Under the pieces are notes generated by a model that was not told the origin of the DNA, did no database searches, and saw nothing but the letters and a program-made list of their open reading frames with translations. A program made the position numbers and the translations under genes. Below, piece after piece: positions 25,890-34,960 of a DNA stretch of 64,000 nt (positions are counted from its first letter, which is position 1; each line of letters begins with the position of its first letter). The DNA lies in NCBI RefSeq assembly GCF_000024925.1, contig NC_013521.1:1860001-1924000 (forward strand), written 5' to 3'. The stretch is from Sanguibacter keddieii DSM 10542. GTDB lineage: Bacteria > Actinomycetota > Actinomycetes > Actinomycetales > Cellulomonadaceae.

Positions 25890-26531
25890 TCAGAGCGTCT
25901 GGCTGACCTGGTCGTAGCGCAGACGCGTCGCGCGAGGACGGGTCGCGCCCTCTGCCGCGGGCGTCCCGACGTTGAGGACGACGAGCGAGCGCCACCCGTT
26001 CTCGCTGAAGAACTCTCCGTCGACACCCGCGGCGTCGAAGCCGCCGAGGGGCCCGACGTGCAGGCCGGCGGCACGCAGCCCGACGACGAGGTAGCCGACC
26101 TGGAGGAGCGACGAGGTGCGGGCCATGCCGCTGCGGGACTCCTCGCCCGCGGCCTCGAAGCGCTCGCGGGCTCCGTCCATGTGCGGGGCGAGGACGTCCA
26201 TGTGCTCGTGGAACCGGGTGTCGGCGGCGGCGACGATGGTCAGCGGTGCGGCGAGGGTCTTGGCCCGGTTCCCCTCGGCCATGTGCTCGACCAGGCGTGC
26301 CCGGGCGGCCGGGTCACGGAGCACCAGGAGCCGGAGCGGGACGGTGTTCATCGCGGTCGGGCCCCACCGCACCAGGTCGTAGGCGGCCTGGATCTTCTCC
26401 TCCGGGACCTCCGTGTCCGCGAACGCGTTCACGGAGCGGGCCTCGCGGAACAGCAGGTCCGCGGTCGCCGCGTCGATGTCGAGCAGCTCGTCGAAGGCTG
26501 CGTCGGTCGGGGTGAACGTCTCGGTGGTCAT
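25890..26531 (-). CDS. Nitroreductase-family protein, malonic semialdehyde reductase (RutE)-like
   Basis: 213 residues. FMN-dependent nitroreductase fold: the FMN-contacting RSVNAFADTEVPEEKI, YDLVRWGPTAMNTVPLRLLVLRD and VGLRAAGLHVGPLGGFDAAGVD resemble RutE/HadB-type reductases. RutE reduces malonic semialdehyde or N-ethylmaleimide-type substrates. There is no rut operon here, so the exact substrate is open. It stands alone between the histidine kinase and a kinase-like gene on the other strand. Confidence 0.75.
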   Translation of the reverse strand: MTTETFTPTDAAFDELLDIDAATADLLFREARSVNAFADTEVPEEKIQAAYDLVRWGPTAMNTVPLRLLVLRDPAARARLVEHMAEGNRAKTLAAPLTIVAAADTRFHEHMDVLAPHMDGARERFEAAGEESRSGMARTSSLLQVGYLVVGLRAAGLHVGPLGGFDAAGVDGEFFSENGWRSLVVLNVGTPAAEGATRPRATRLRYDQVSQTL

Positions 26532-26687
26532 GAGAGCGTCAACAGAGATCTGGGGGAGAGGAGTTCCCGGGAGCGGCGTGAGATGCGCCACAGGACAGTC
26601 GCGGTCGGCGGCTCTCGATGGCCCCTCGCGGTCCGGAGACCTCGTCGCCGGTCGCCGCCGCCGGTACCTCCACGGCATCCTGGAGAC

Positions 26688-27314
26688 ATGCGCGTCGAAC
26701 CCGTCACCGAGGACGCCCTGCGGGGCAGGCTCGTCGAGCGCATCCTCGTGCACCCGGCGCCTGCTGCGCTGCGCGTGCTGATCGACGGCCACCCCTCGAC
26801 GGATACTGGCCAGCTGGCCGACTCGCTCGTCGAGCCGTTGCGCGCCGCAGGACGCCCCGTGGCGCGTATCCGGGTCGACGACTTCCTGCGGCCCGCGTCG
26901 TTGCGCCTCGAGATGGGTCGCCGCGACCCCGACAGCCTCCTCGACGCGTGGATCGACGTCGCCGGTCTCAACCGCGAGGTGCTCACCGCCGTCGGGCCCG
27001 AGGGGCAGGGCCGCTACCTGCCGACGCTGCGCGACCCCGTCACGGACCGTGCGACCCGCGCACCCTACGTCGACGCGCCGCCCGGCCTCGTGGTGCTGCT
27101 CGACGGGTCGCTGGCGATGGGCCGCTGGCTGGACCTCGACCTCGTTGTGCACCTCTCGCTGCGGTCCTCGACGATCACGCGACGCACCTCCGACCAGGAC
27201 CGCTGGACGCTCGAGGCCTACGAGCGCTACCGCGAGGAGGTCGAGCCCGAGGTCATGGCCGACGTCGTCGTCCGGGTCGACGACGCGCGTCGGCCAGCGG
27301 TGGTCACGCGCTGA
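26688..27314 (+). CDS. Uridine kinase-like protein with degenerate P-loop
   Basis: 208 residues. Overall layout fits actinobacterial uridine-kinase-like proteins: VLIDGHPSTDTGQLADSL in the P-loop position, VARIRVDDFLRP (the DDFL/DDFY acceptor-site motif), VVLLDGSLAM and a C-terminal RTSDQDRWTLEAYERY. The Walker A lysine is missing: DGHPSTDTGQLA replaces GxxGxGK(S/T). Phosphotransfer is therefore doubtful, or ATP is bound differently. No operon partner is apparent. Confidence 0.65.
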   Translation: MRVEPVTEDALRGRLVERILVHPAPAALRVLIDGHPSTDTGQLADSLVEPLRAAGRPVARIRVDDFLRPASLRLEMGRRDPDSLLDAWIDVAGLNREVLTAVGPEGQGRYLPTLRDPVTDRATRAPYVDAPPGLVVLLDGSLAMGRWLDLDLVVHLSLRSSTITRRTSDQDRWTLEAYERYREEVEPEVMADVVVRVDDARRPAVVTR

Positions 27315-27410
27315 GCTCGCACACTACGCGGACGGGCGACAGACTGAGGATCGACACAAGACGTCGGTACGAGCCGGCCGGTTGAGCCCCGACGCTCGAG
27401 GAGAGACACC

Positions 27411-27856
27411 ATGACCTCCACGCACCCCGCAGAGCACGCCACCTTCACCCTCGAGCGTCGCTACGACGTCCCGCCCGCGGTGGTCTTCGCGGCCTGGGCG
27501 GACCCCGCCACCAAGGCCCGCGGTTCGCCAGCCCCGGTGCCGAGCACTCGCTCGACTTCCAGGTCGGCGGGACCGAGGTGACCCGTGGCGGACCGGACCC
27601 GGACGTGCCCTTCGTCTTCACCTCGACCTACCAGGAGATCCAGCCCGGGGCGCGCCTCGTCTACTCCTCGACGCTCGCCCACGCCGGGCGGGTCGCTACC
27701 GTGTCGATCACCTCCGTCGAGATCACCGAGAACAGCACGGGCAGCACCCTCGTGCTCACCGAGCACGGCATCTTCCTCGACCACCTCGAAGAGCCGGCCT
27801 GGCGCGAGCAGGGGACAGCCGAGTGGCTCTACCGGCTCGAGGGCGTGCTCGGCTGA
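27411..27856 (+). pseudogene. SRPBCC/AHSA1-type domain protein, single-base frameshift
   Basis: The reading frame from ATG 27411 (MTSTHPAEHATFTLERRYDV, then AAWADPATKAR) is a normal AHSA1/SRPBCC start. After codon CGC ending at 27521 the frame breaks. Adding one base (a T giving TGG) restores WFASPGAEHSLDFQVGG and the typical rest (FTSTYQEIQPGARLVYSS, TLVLTEHGIFLDH), ending at 27856. Corrected length is about 148 residues, normal for the family. As read, the first frame stops at a TGA after about 56 residues. Either a recent inactivating deletion or a sequencing error. These proteins often sit beside ArsR regulators; none is here. Confidence 0.75.
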
Positions 27857-27963
27857 GAGGGTGCAGTGCTGAGCCGTCGGCGGGCTCGCGCCGCGTGCAC
27901 CCTGTTGGGGGCCGTCCTACGGTGGGATGACGTGATCCGGACGACCTGAGAGGTGGATCTGCG

Positions 27964-28233
27964 ATGCCGAAGGAAGATCCCGGCCCGTCGGTCAAGGACA
28001 AGCACCTGTACGAGAAGCTGCGCGACGAGGGCAGCTCCAAGGAGAAGGCGGCGCGCATCGCCAACGCCGCCGCGGCGTCGTCCCGCAGCGAGGTGGGGAA
28101 GAAGGGCGGCAAGGCTCCGTCCTACGAGGAGTGGACCGTGCCCGAGCTGCGCCGCCGGGCGCGCGAGCTCGGGATCGAGGGCCGCTCACGCATGGCGAAG
28201 GCTGAGCTCGTCGAAGCGCTGCGGGAGCGCTAG
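27964..28233 (+). CDS. Small basic protein with Rho N-terminal-like/SAP-like motif (DUF7218-type)
   Basis: 89 residues, preceded by a GAGAGGTGG ribosome binding site. The N-terminal half (MPKEDPGPSVKDKHLYEKLR, SSKEKAARIANA) is charged and helical. The C-terminal half YEEWTVPELRRRARELGIEG with MAKAELVEALRER is a Rho-N/SAP-like nucleic-acid-binding helix pair. Similar short proteins are widespread in actinobacteria; the function is unknown, with DNA or RNA binding likely. Confidence 0.8.
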   Translation: MPKEDPGPSVKDKHLYEKLRDEGSSKEKAARIANAAAASSRSEVGKKGGKAPSYEEWTVPELRRRARELGIEGRSRMAKAELVEALRER

Positions 28234-28274
28234 CGAGCACCGCCGAGCGCCAGGTCGGGCCCTGGACGCAGCAG

Positions 28275-28304
28275 AGCGCACCACCCCGAGCGGGGAGGTG
28301 CGCT
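28275..28304. terminator. Bidirectional terminator
   Basis: Stem AGCGCACC-CCCC / GGGG-GGTGCGCT with an A-A mismatch and a four-base loop, between the convergent small protein gene and the ABC ATPase gene. Confidence 0.7.
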
Positions 28305-28324
28305 GTGCCGCGACGGCCGTCGCT

Positions 28325-29134
<810 letters not shown>

Positions 29135-29146
29135 GGTGCGCTCCTT

Positions 29147-30115
29147 CTAGGAGAGGGTCGGACGGCTGCGCGTCACGAGCTTGACGAGGCCCACGAGCAG
29201 GCGGTCGGCGACGAACCCGGCGAGGCCGATGACGACCATCCCGGCGACGATGAGGTCGGTCTTGGACATGTCGCGGGCCTGCGTGATCATCGCGCCGAGC
29301 CCGGTGCTGATGCCGACGGTCTCGCCGACCACGAGGATCACCCAGGACAGCCCGAGCGCGATGCGCAGGCCGCCCACGATCGAGCGCATGGACGCCGGGA
29401 GGATCACCTTGTAGAGCACCTGGCCGGAGCGTGTGCCGAGCATGGACGCCGCCTCGACGAGCCGGACAGGCACCTGCCGGACGCCGGAGATGGTGTTGAG
29501 CAGGATCGGGAAGAACGCGGCGAGGAACACGAGGAAGATCGCCGAGCCGTCGCCGTACCCGATGATGAGCAGGGTGAGCGGTGCCCAGGCCGTCACCGGG
29601 ATGGGGCGGGTGAGGTTCACCGTCGGGTCGAGCATCTTGAAGGCCAGCGAGAAGCGGCCCATGATCACGCCGAGCGGGATGGCGAGCAGCGCGGCGAGCC
29701 CGAAGCCGGAGAGCACGCGCACCGTCGACGCACCGAGGTGGTCGAGGAGGGTACCGCTGAAGGCGTCGTCGATGGTGCCGGCGCCCGCGAGGTCGAGGAT
29801 GCGCTGGGCCACCTCGACCGGAGTCGGCAGGAACCCCATCTGGATGCCGAAGGGCAGCGTCCACGCCTGCTTCACACCGAGGTTCCAGAGGAGGAGCCCG
29901 ACGATCGGCACGGGGAGCGCGAGCAGGACGGTGGTCCAGGTGCTGCGGCTCGGCAGCCGCAGGCGGCGGGCCGCCGGCGCCGCGTCTGCGGTGGGCTTCC
30001 CCGGGGCGACCGGGGTGGTGGAGCTCGGGGCCGAGCTCTCGGCGGCGGGCGAGGACGGGCGTGGTGCGGTGGTCGGGGTGTCCGTGGTGGACGGTGCGTC
30101 CGTGCGTGCGGTCAT
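29147..30115 (-). CDS. ABC transporter permease (SsuC/TauC type)
   Basis: 322 residues. A long Ser/Thr/Pro/Ala-rich cytoplasmic start (about 50 residues) precedes five or six membrane helices. The inner-membrane signature EAASMLGTRSGQVLYKVILP is the EAA loop that docks to the ATPase, and WVILVVGETVGISTGLGAMI matches the family. The ATPase gene starts 12 bases downstream of its stop. A 13-bp hairpin separates it from the binding-protein gene. Confidence 0.9.
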   Translation of the reverse strand: MTARTDAPSTTDTPTTAPRPSSPAAESSAPSSTTPVAPGKPTADAAPAARRLRLPSRSTWTTVLLALPVPIVGLLLWNLGVKQAWTLPFGIQMGFLPTPVEVAQRILDLAGAGTIDDAFSGTLLDHLGASTVRVLSGFGLAALLAIPLGVIMGRFSLAFKMLDPTVNLTRPIPVTAWAPLTLLIIGYGDGSAIFLVFLAAFFPILLNTISGVRQVPVRLVEAASMLGTRSGQVLYKVILPASMRSIVGGLRIALGLSWVILVVGETVGISTGLGAMITQARDMSKTDLIVAGMVVIGLAGFVADRLLVGLVKLVTRSRPTLS

Positions 30116-30141
30116 GTCACTTCCCTCTCGGGACGAGCCGG

Positions 30142-30176
30142 GGTGCTCCGGCCGGCTGACGGTCGGCCGGAGCACC
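30142..30176 (-). other. Intercistronic hairpin between binding protein and permease
   Basis: Perfect 13-bp stem GGTGCTCCGGCCG / CGGCCGGAGCACC with a nine-base loop. Such hairpins after binding-protein genes usually stabilise the upstream mRNA or partly terminate, giving more binding protein than permease. Confidence 0.7.
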
Positions 30177-30191
30177 AGGGGGCACAGGGGG

Positions 30192-31157
30192 TCAGGAGGA
30201 CGCGTGCGCGTCCACGAAGGTCGTGTCGATCAGGGTCGCGACGTCGGGCTCGGACTCGATCTGCTTGAGGTCGGCCATCTGGCCGACGAGCGCGGTCACC
30301 TGCTCGGTGTACTCGGCGTCGATCTCCCAGCGGGGCCAGATGTTCGTGATCGCCGTGTCGACGACGGCCGCGTCGATGCCGAAGGTCTCGACCACACCGG
30401 CGGCCCAGTCCTCGGGGTCCTCGGCCATGTGCTCGGTCGCCGCGATGTGCGCGTCGACGACGTCCTGGACGAGCTCGGGGTCTTCCTCGACGAGCGCACC
30501 GGTCGTGTAGAGGCCGATGTTCACCTTGCCGACGGGCGTCTCGTAGGGCGAGGCGACCTCGACGGCTCCGGACTGCAGGGCGGTGGACGGGCCGAGCTCG
30601 GCCGACGAGAACGCGTCGATCCGGCCGGCGGCGAGCGCGCTCGCCATGTCGGAGAACGGCAGGTTGACGAGCTCGAGGTCGGCGTCCGCGTCCATGCCGG
30701 CTGCGTCGAGCGTCATGCGCAGCAGGATCTCCTGCGAGGAGCCCTTGGGGTACCCGACCTTGAGGCCGGCGAGGGACTCGACGCCGTCGAGCCCTTCCTT
30801 GCCGATGATGCCCGAGCCACCGTCGGCGGCGGCGGCGACCACCACGACGTCCTGACCGGCCGAGGCGCCCGAGATGGCCGAGGGGACGCCAGCGACACCG
30901 AAGTCGATGCTGCCGCTGACCACGGCGTTCTTGATGTCGGGGGAGGTGTCGAAGGTGACGATCTCGAAGGTCACGCCCTCGGGCGCGTTCTCCTCGTAGA
31001 AGTACGGGGCGTACAGGTGCGGCTGCCCCTTGAGGGTGCCGACCTTGACGATCGTGTTGCCGTCGGCGTCGGCCGAGGCGTCGCCCGAGCAGGCGGTGAG
31101 GGAGGCGGCTGCGAGCATCGTGGTCGCGAGGGCGGCCAGGGTGCGGGAGGTCTTCAC
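30192..31157 (-). CDS. ABC transporter substrate-binding lipoprotein (SsuA/NrtA type)
   Basis: 321 residues from a GTG start. Lipoprotein signal peptide with lipobox LTAC (cysteine at about 23). The mature part has the SsuA/TauA layout: FDTSPDIKNAVVSGSIDFGVAG, LAGLKVGYPKGSSQEILL, and DMASALAAGRIDAFSS. This family binds sulfonates, nitrate, urea-type or heterocyclic compounds. The ligand here is unknown; the adjacent allophanate hydrolase suggests a urea-like amide. Confidence 0.9.
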   Translation of the reverse strand: MKTSRTLAALATTMLAAASLTACSGDASADADGNTIVKVGTLKGQPHLYAPYFYEENAPEGVTFEIVTFDTSPDIKNAVVSGSIDFGVAGVPSAISGASAGQDVVVVAAAADGGSGIIGKEGLDGVESLAGLKVGYPKGSSQEILLRMTLDAAGMDADADLELVNLPFSDMASALAAGRIDAFSSAELGPSTALQSGAVEVASPYETPVGKVNIGLYTTGALVEEDPELVQDVVDAHIAATEHMAEDPEDWAAGVVETFGIDAAVVDTAITNIWPRWEIDAEYTEQVTALVGQMADLKQIESEPDVATLIDTTFVDAHASS

Positions 31158-31221
31158 GGGAGTCTCTCTTCTGTCGGGTGCTGTGCGTGCAGGGTGCAGA
31201 GCGTGCAGGGGGTGCAGAACC

Positions 31222-31295
31222 CCTTCTCATGCCCGGGGCGCGAGGGCACGGTGCGCCGCGGAGGGCTGGGCGAACGCGCCACGGGCATGAGAGGG
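31222..31295 (-). other. Long inverted repeat between allophanate hydrolase and binding protein
   Basis: CCTTCTCATGCCCG (31222-31235) pairs with CGGGCATGAGAGGG (31282-31295), 14 pairs including one wobble, around a 46-base GC-rich loop that can fold further. It lies in the 145-base gap downstream of the hydrolase stop and may be a partial terminator or an RNA-processing site. Confidence 0.5.
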
Positions 31296-31302
31296 GGGCG
31301 GG

Positions 31303-33114
31303 TTACGTGAGGGGGTTGAGGGAGGCGCGGTAGGTGCGCCAGCTGCCGTGGTGGGAGATGTCTGCCGGAGGCTCGCCGGTGGTGGGGAGGGAGCCGACGA
31401 AGCCGGTGACGTCGCGTCCGTCGTCGAGGGTGACGGCGCCGAGGGCGAGCGGGCGGGGGACGGTCAGGAGCAGCTGCCCGAGGGCGTGCGGGGTGACCAG
31501 CCACTCCTCGCCGGCGATCCGGGTCCCGGTGCCCGGCGCCACCGCTGCGAGCAGGGGCTTCGCGGGGGTGGTGTCGAGCGCGTGCATCCGGTACTCGGGG
31601 GCGGTCGTCACCGGTCCGACGTACCGGGCGCCCAGCGCGACGAGGTCCGTGTTGAGGGGCTCGCCGGTGAGGTGAGCACCGAAGACCACCAGGCTCGTGC
31701 CGGTCGTGGGGTACGCAGCGGGCGGGGCGTCCGTGCCGTCAGCGCCGTCAGCGCCGAAGCTGACCAGCCGGGCGGCGAGGTCGATCGCGACCTGGTCGTC
31801 GAAGGCCCGGACGAGGACGCTCACGCCGAACAGCCCGCCGTCGGCCTCGCCGGCCGGCACGGCCACGCCCGCCATGTCGAACAGGTTGACGAAGTTCGTG
31901 TAGGTGCCGAGGCGGGCGTTCGTGCCCAGCGGGTCGGCCGCCACGGCTGCCACCGTCGGGTGCTCGGGGGCGGTCGGGGCGAGGAGCGCGTCGAAGCCGT
32001 CGAGCGTCGCCATCGCCTCGAGCCGGTAGGCCGCGAGGGCGGCCTGGGCGGCGAGGTACTGCGCGGCGGTGACCTCACCGGCGGCGGCGGCGATCCGTGC
32101 GACCGTCGGGTCGGCCTGCTCCGGGTGCGCCGCGACGAACTCGCCGAAGGCCGCGTAGCGCTCGGCGACGAGCCCGCCGTCGTAGAGCAGCGTCGCCGCC
32201 CGGAGGAACGGGGTGAGGTCGATCGCCTCGGTCGTGGCGCCGGTGGCCTCGAGCCGGGCACGTGCCTCCTCGAACCGGGTCCGGGCCTCGGGGGACAGCC
32301 GCAGGAGGTCCTCGTCCCGGGGGACTGCGACCCGTGCTGCGGCCGGAGCGGCGAGCGGCGCGTCGGCGGGCCAGGTCCGCGACGACGGGTCGAGCGGGCT
32401 CACGGCGGTCATGTGCGCCAGGACGGTCTGGGCCGTCGTGAGCGTCGGGGCGAGCACGGTGACGCAGTCGAAGGACTCGCAGGCCGGGACCACGCCGTCC
32501 TTGGGGACGAGGCCGAGCGTCGGCTTGATCCCGACCAGTCCGTTGAAGGCCGCCGGGACGCGCCCCGACCCGGCCGTGTCGGTGCCGAGCGCCGCGTCGA
32601 CGATGCCGAGCGCGACGGCGACGGCCGAGCCGGAGGACGAGCCGCCGGACACCCGGTCGGTGACGACGGCGCTGCGCACCACGCCGTACGGGCTGCGCGA
32701 GCCGGTGAGCCCGGTCGCGAACTGGTCGAGGTTCGTCTTGCCGAGCACGAGGGCGCCGGCCGCCACGAGCTGCGCGACGACGGTCGCCGAGCGGGCGGGG
32801 ACCCGGGCGAAGGCGGGGTGCGCGGCCGTGGTCGGCAGCCCGGCGACGTCGATGTTGTCCTTGACGCCGAGCACGGTCCCGGCGAGCGGGAGATCCTCGC
32901 CCGACGCCACCCGGGCGTCGAGAGCAGCCGCCTCGGCGACGACGTCCTCGACGGGGCGCACGTGCGTCCACACGTCCGGGCGGTCGGCGGCCTCGAGGGC
33001 CTCGAAGGCGGCGAGCACCCGGCGGACGCAGGGGCCGTCGGGCAGGGTCGCGGCGGGGAGGGCGTCGCCGACGCTCGCGGTCGGCGCCTCGGTCAGGTCG
33101 GTCACGGGGGTCAT
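31303..33114 (-). CDS. atzF: Allophanate hydrolase
   Basis: 603 residues, the usual length of AtzF/DUR1,2-type allophanate hydrolase. The N-terminal amidase-signature domain has the catalytic Lys in GTVLGVKDNIDVAG, the cis-Ser and nucleophile Ser in SGGSSSGSAVAVA and GTDTAGSGRVPAAFNGLVG. A C-terminal domain of about 150 residues (from SLVVFGAHLTGEPLN; YRMHALDTTPAKP) matches the family's decarboxylation-assisting domain. It hydrolyses allophanate to ammonia and CO2. No urea carboxylase gene is in the window, so allophanate may come from biuret or another source. Starts 12 bases after the GntR gene. Confidence 0.9.
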   Translation of the reverse strand: MTPVTDLTEAPTASVGDALPAATLPDGPCVRRVLAAFEALEAADRPDVWTHVRPVEDVVAEAAALDARVASGEDLPLAGTVLGVKDNIDVAGLPTTAAHPAFARVPARSATVVAQLVAAGALVLGKTNLDQFATGLTGSRSPYGVVRSAVVTDRVSGGSSSGSAVAVALGIVDAALGTDTAGSGRVPAAFNGLVGIKPTLGLVPKDGVVPACESFDCVTVLAPTLTTAQTVLAHMTAVSPLDPSSRTWPADAPLAAPAAARVAVPRDEDLLRLSPEARTRFEEARARLEATGATTEAIDLTPFLRAATLLYDGGLVAERYAAFGEFVAAHPEQADPTVARIAAAAGEVTAAQYLAAQAALAAYRLEAMATLDGFDALLAPTAPEHPTVAAVAADPLGTNARLGTYTNFVNLFDMAGVAVPAGEADGGLFGVSVLVRAFDDQVAIDLAARLVSFGADGADGTDAPPAAYPTTGTSLVVFGAHLTGEPLNTDLVALGARYVGPVTTAPEYRMHALDTTPAKPLLAAVAPGTGTRIAGEEWLVTPHALGQLLLTVPRPLALGAVTLDDGRDVTGFVGSLPTTGEPPADISHHGSWRTYRASLNPLT

Positions 33115-33125
33115 CGAGAGTCCTC

Positions 33126-33839
33126 TCACTTCATCATCCGGGTCATGGCCAGGGCGTTCGCGGCGCGCTCCATGACGACGTCCTGGGAGGCGCCGACGTG
33201 GTGGCGCAGCGCGTCGAGCGCTGCTGGGAGGCGGTCGCGGACGACGAGCTCGGCGATCTCGATGTGCTCGGTGATCGTGGCCGTCATCCGGTTCTCGGTC
33301 AGGTAGTCGTACATGCGCACCGAGCGGATCCGGCTGTTCACCTGGACCAGCGCCTGGGTGAGCGCGGGGTTCCCCGAGGAGTCGACGAGCGTCATGTGGA
33401 ACTGCTCGTCCTCGGCGACGAACCCGGCATCCGGGGTGGGTCGGTGGTCGCGGTGGCCGTACCAGCGGTCGAGCTCGGTCTCGAGACGGGCACGGTCGTG
33501 GTGGATGTCCACCTCGGCGATGGCCCGCTCGATGCCGCGCAGCTCGAGGGTCACGCGGAGCTCGTAGAGCCCGGCGAGCTCGTGGAAGCTCGGCAGGTAG
33601 AGGTACAGACCCCCGTCGCGCTTCTCCACGAGACCGTCGGCCTGGAGCCGGGCGAGCGCCTCGCGCACCGGGGTGCGGGACACGTCGTGCCGCTCGGCGA
33701 TGCGCTCCTCGGCCAGACGCTCGTACGGCGAGATGCGGCCGTTCATGAGCTCGTCGCGCAGTGCCAGGTACACCTGCTCGCGCCGTGAGGCGGGGCGCTG
33801 CGGGGGTGTCGACACCGCCGGGTCCAGTTCTGTGCTCAT
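33126..33839 (-). CDS. GntR-family regulator (FCD subfamily)
   Basis: 237 residues. Winged helix-turn-helix: REQVYLALRDELMNGRISPYERLAEERIAERHDVSRTPVREALARLQADGLV. The C-terminal FCD ligand domain shows LYELRVTLELRGIERA and the metal-site histidines within FHMTLVDSSGN, ITEHIEI and LRHHVG. It heads the allophanate hydrolase/ABC cluster. A palindrome TGTATACA lies four bases upstream of its ATG, suggesting that it represses its own operon until an amide or carboxylate ligand binds. Confidence 0.9.
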   Translation of the reverse strand: MSTELDPAVSTPPQRPASRREQVYLALRDELMNGRISPYERLAEERIAERHDVSRTPVREALARLQADGLVEKRDGGLYLYLPSFHELAGLYELRVTLELRGIERAIAEVDIHHDRARLETELDRWYGHRDHRPTPDAGFVAEDEQFHMTLVDSSGNPALTQALVQVNSRIRSVRMYDYLTENRMTATITEHIEIAELVVRDRLPAALDALRHHVGASQDVVMERAANALAMTRMMK

Positions 33840-33842
33840 GGA

Positions 33843-33850
33843 TGTATACA
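33843..33850. promoter_or_regulatory. Putative GntR operator TGTATACA
   Basis: Perfect palindrome with the GTATAC core seen in many FCD-type GntR operators. It is immediately upstream of the regulator's start and one of the few AT-rich spots locally. Confidence 0.55.
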
Positions 33851-33978
33851 GTCCTGGACACATGTTTCGCGGGTGGCCGTGGAGTGTTTCCGGGGCGTTG
33901 CGTCTGGGCATGGTGTGTTGCGTCCAGGTGACTTCTCGCCGTCCAGGCCCGGCGAGCGCTTTCCGGTACGGTGGTCCG

Positions 33979-34947
33979 GTGACTACCGAGCACCCCCACG
34001 ACGGCGTGGGCAGCACAGAGACCTTTCCCGGCGCAGCCTCCCGGAGCGCGCAGACCTCTCCGGGCGGTGCGGTGCTGCCGGGGTACTACGCGGACCCGAA
34101 CATCCTCGCGATCGGCGACAGGTACTACGTGTACGCGACGACCGACGGCTACGAGGGCTGGGGCGGGACCCACTTCGAGGTGTGGGAGTCGCCCGACCTC
34201 GCCAGCTGGACCAACCGCGGCACCATCCTCACGCTCGGCACCGACGTCCCGTGGGCGAGCGCCCACGCGTGGGCCCCGGCGGCGATCGAGCGCGACGGGA
34301 AGACGTACTTCTACTTCACCGCCGAGCAGTCGGTCGGGGTGGCGGTCGCCGACTCACCCGTCGGCCCCTTCCGCGAGATGCTCGGACGGCCTCTCGTCGA
34401 CAAGGCCGACTACGGCGACGGCCAGCAGATCGACCCGGCGGTGTTCGTCGACACCGACGGCCAGCACTACCTGCTGTGGGGCAACACGACCGGCTACGTC
34501 GTCCCGCTCGACGACACGATGGCAGGGTTCGACCCCGCCGCCGTCCGGGTCGTCGAGGGCATCGACGACTTCCGTGAGGCGCTGTTCCTCGTCGAGCGCC
34601 ACGGCACCTACTACCTCTCGTGGTCGGTCGACGACACCCGCTCGGAGGACTACCGCGTCGCCTATGCCACAGGACCGTCGGTCTACGGTCCGTGGACCAA
34701 CCGTGGGGTCATCCTCTCCAAGGACCTCGAGCAGGGGATCCGGGGAACCGGGCACCACTCGATCCTCCAGGTGCCCGGGACCGACGAGTGGTACGTCGCC
34801 TACCACCGCTTCGCGATCCCGGACGGCGACGGCACGCACCGCGAGACGACGATCGACAGGCTCGAGTTCGACGACGACGGCAGCATCCGGACGGTCGTGC
34901 CGACGCTCGGCGGCGTCGGGCCGGTCCCGGCGCCGAGGGCCGGCTGA
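33979..34947 (+). CDS. Glycoside hydrolase family 43-like protein, cytoplasmic
   Basis: 322 residues from GTG 33979. Five-bladed beta-propeller hydrolase: GYYADPNILAIGDRYYVYAT carries the general-base Asp, QIDPAVFVDTDGQHYLLWG the pKa-modulating Asp, and EALFLVERHGTYYLSWS the probable acid Glu. HHSILQVPGTDEWYVAYHR carries the family His. GH43 enzymes cut arabinosides or xylosides. No signal peptide, so it probably acts on imported oligosaccharides. No sugar transporter is adjacent, and the exact substrate is unknown. Confidence 0.8.
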   Translation: MTTEHPHDGVGSTETFPGAASRSAQTSPGGAVLPGYYADPNILAIGDRYYVYATTDGYEGWGGTHFEVWESPDLASWTNRGTILTLGTDVPWASAHAWAPAAIERDGKTYFYFTAEQSVGVAVADSPVGPFREMLGRPLVDKADYGDGQQIDPAVFVDTDGQHYLLWGNTTGYVVPLDDTMAGFDPAAVRVVEGIDDFREALFLVERHGTYYLSWSVDDTRSEDYRVAYATGPSVYGPWTNRGVILSKDLEQGIRGTGHHSILQVPGTDEWYVAYHRFAIPDGDGTHRETTIDRLEFDDDGSIRTVVPTLGGVGPVPAPRAG

Positions 34948-34960
34948 CCGCCGACGCGCG

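Noticed and set aside
24345-27314. Plus-strand open frame of 989 codons
   Set aside because: Its first 780 codons mirror the histidine kinase and nitroreductase genes; only the end, from the ATG at 26688, is a real gene.
33840-33978. Guanidine riboswitch in front of the allophanate hydrolase cluster
   Set aside because: The regulator starts right after TGTATACA with no room for an aptamer, and no conserved ykkC-type segments are visible.
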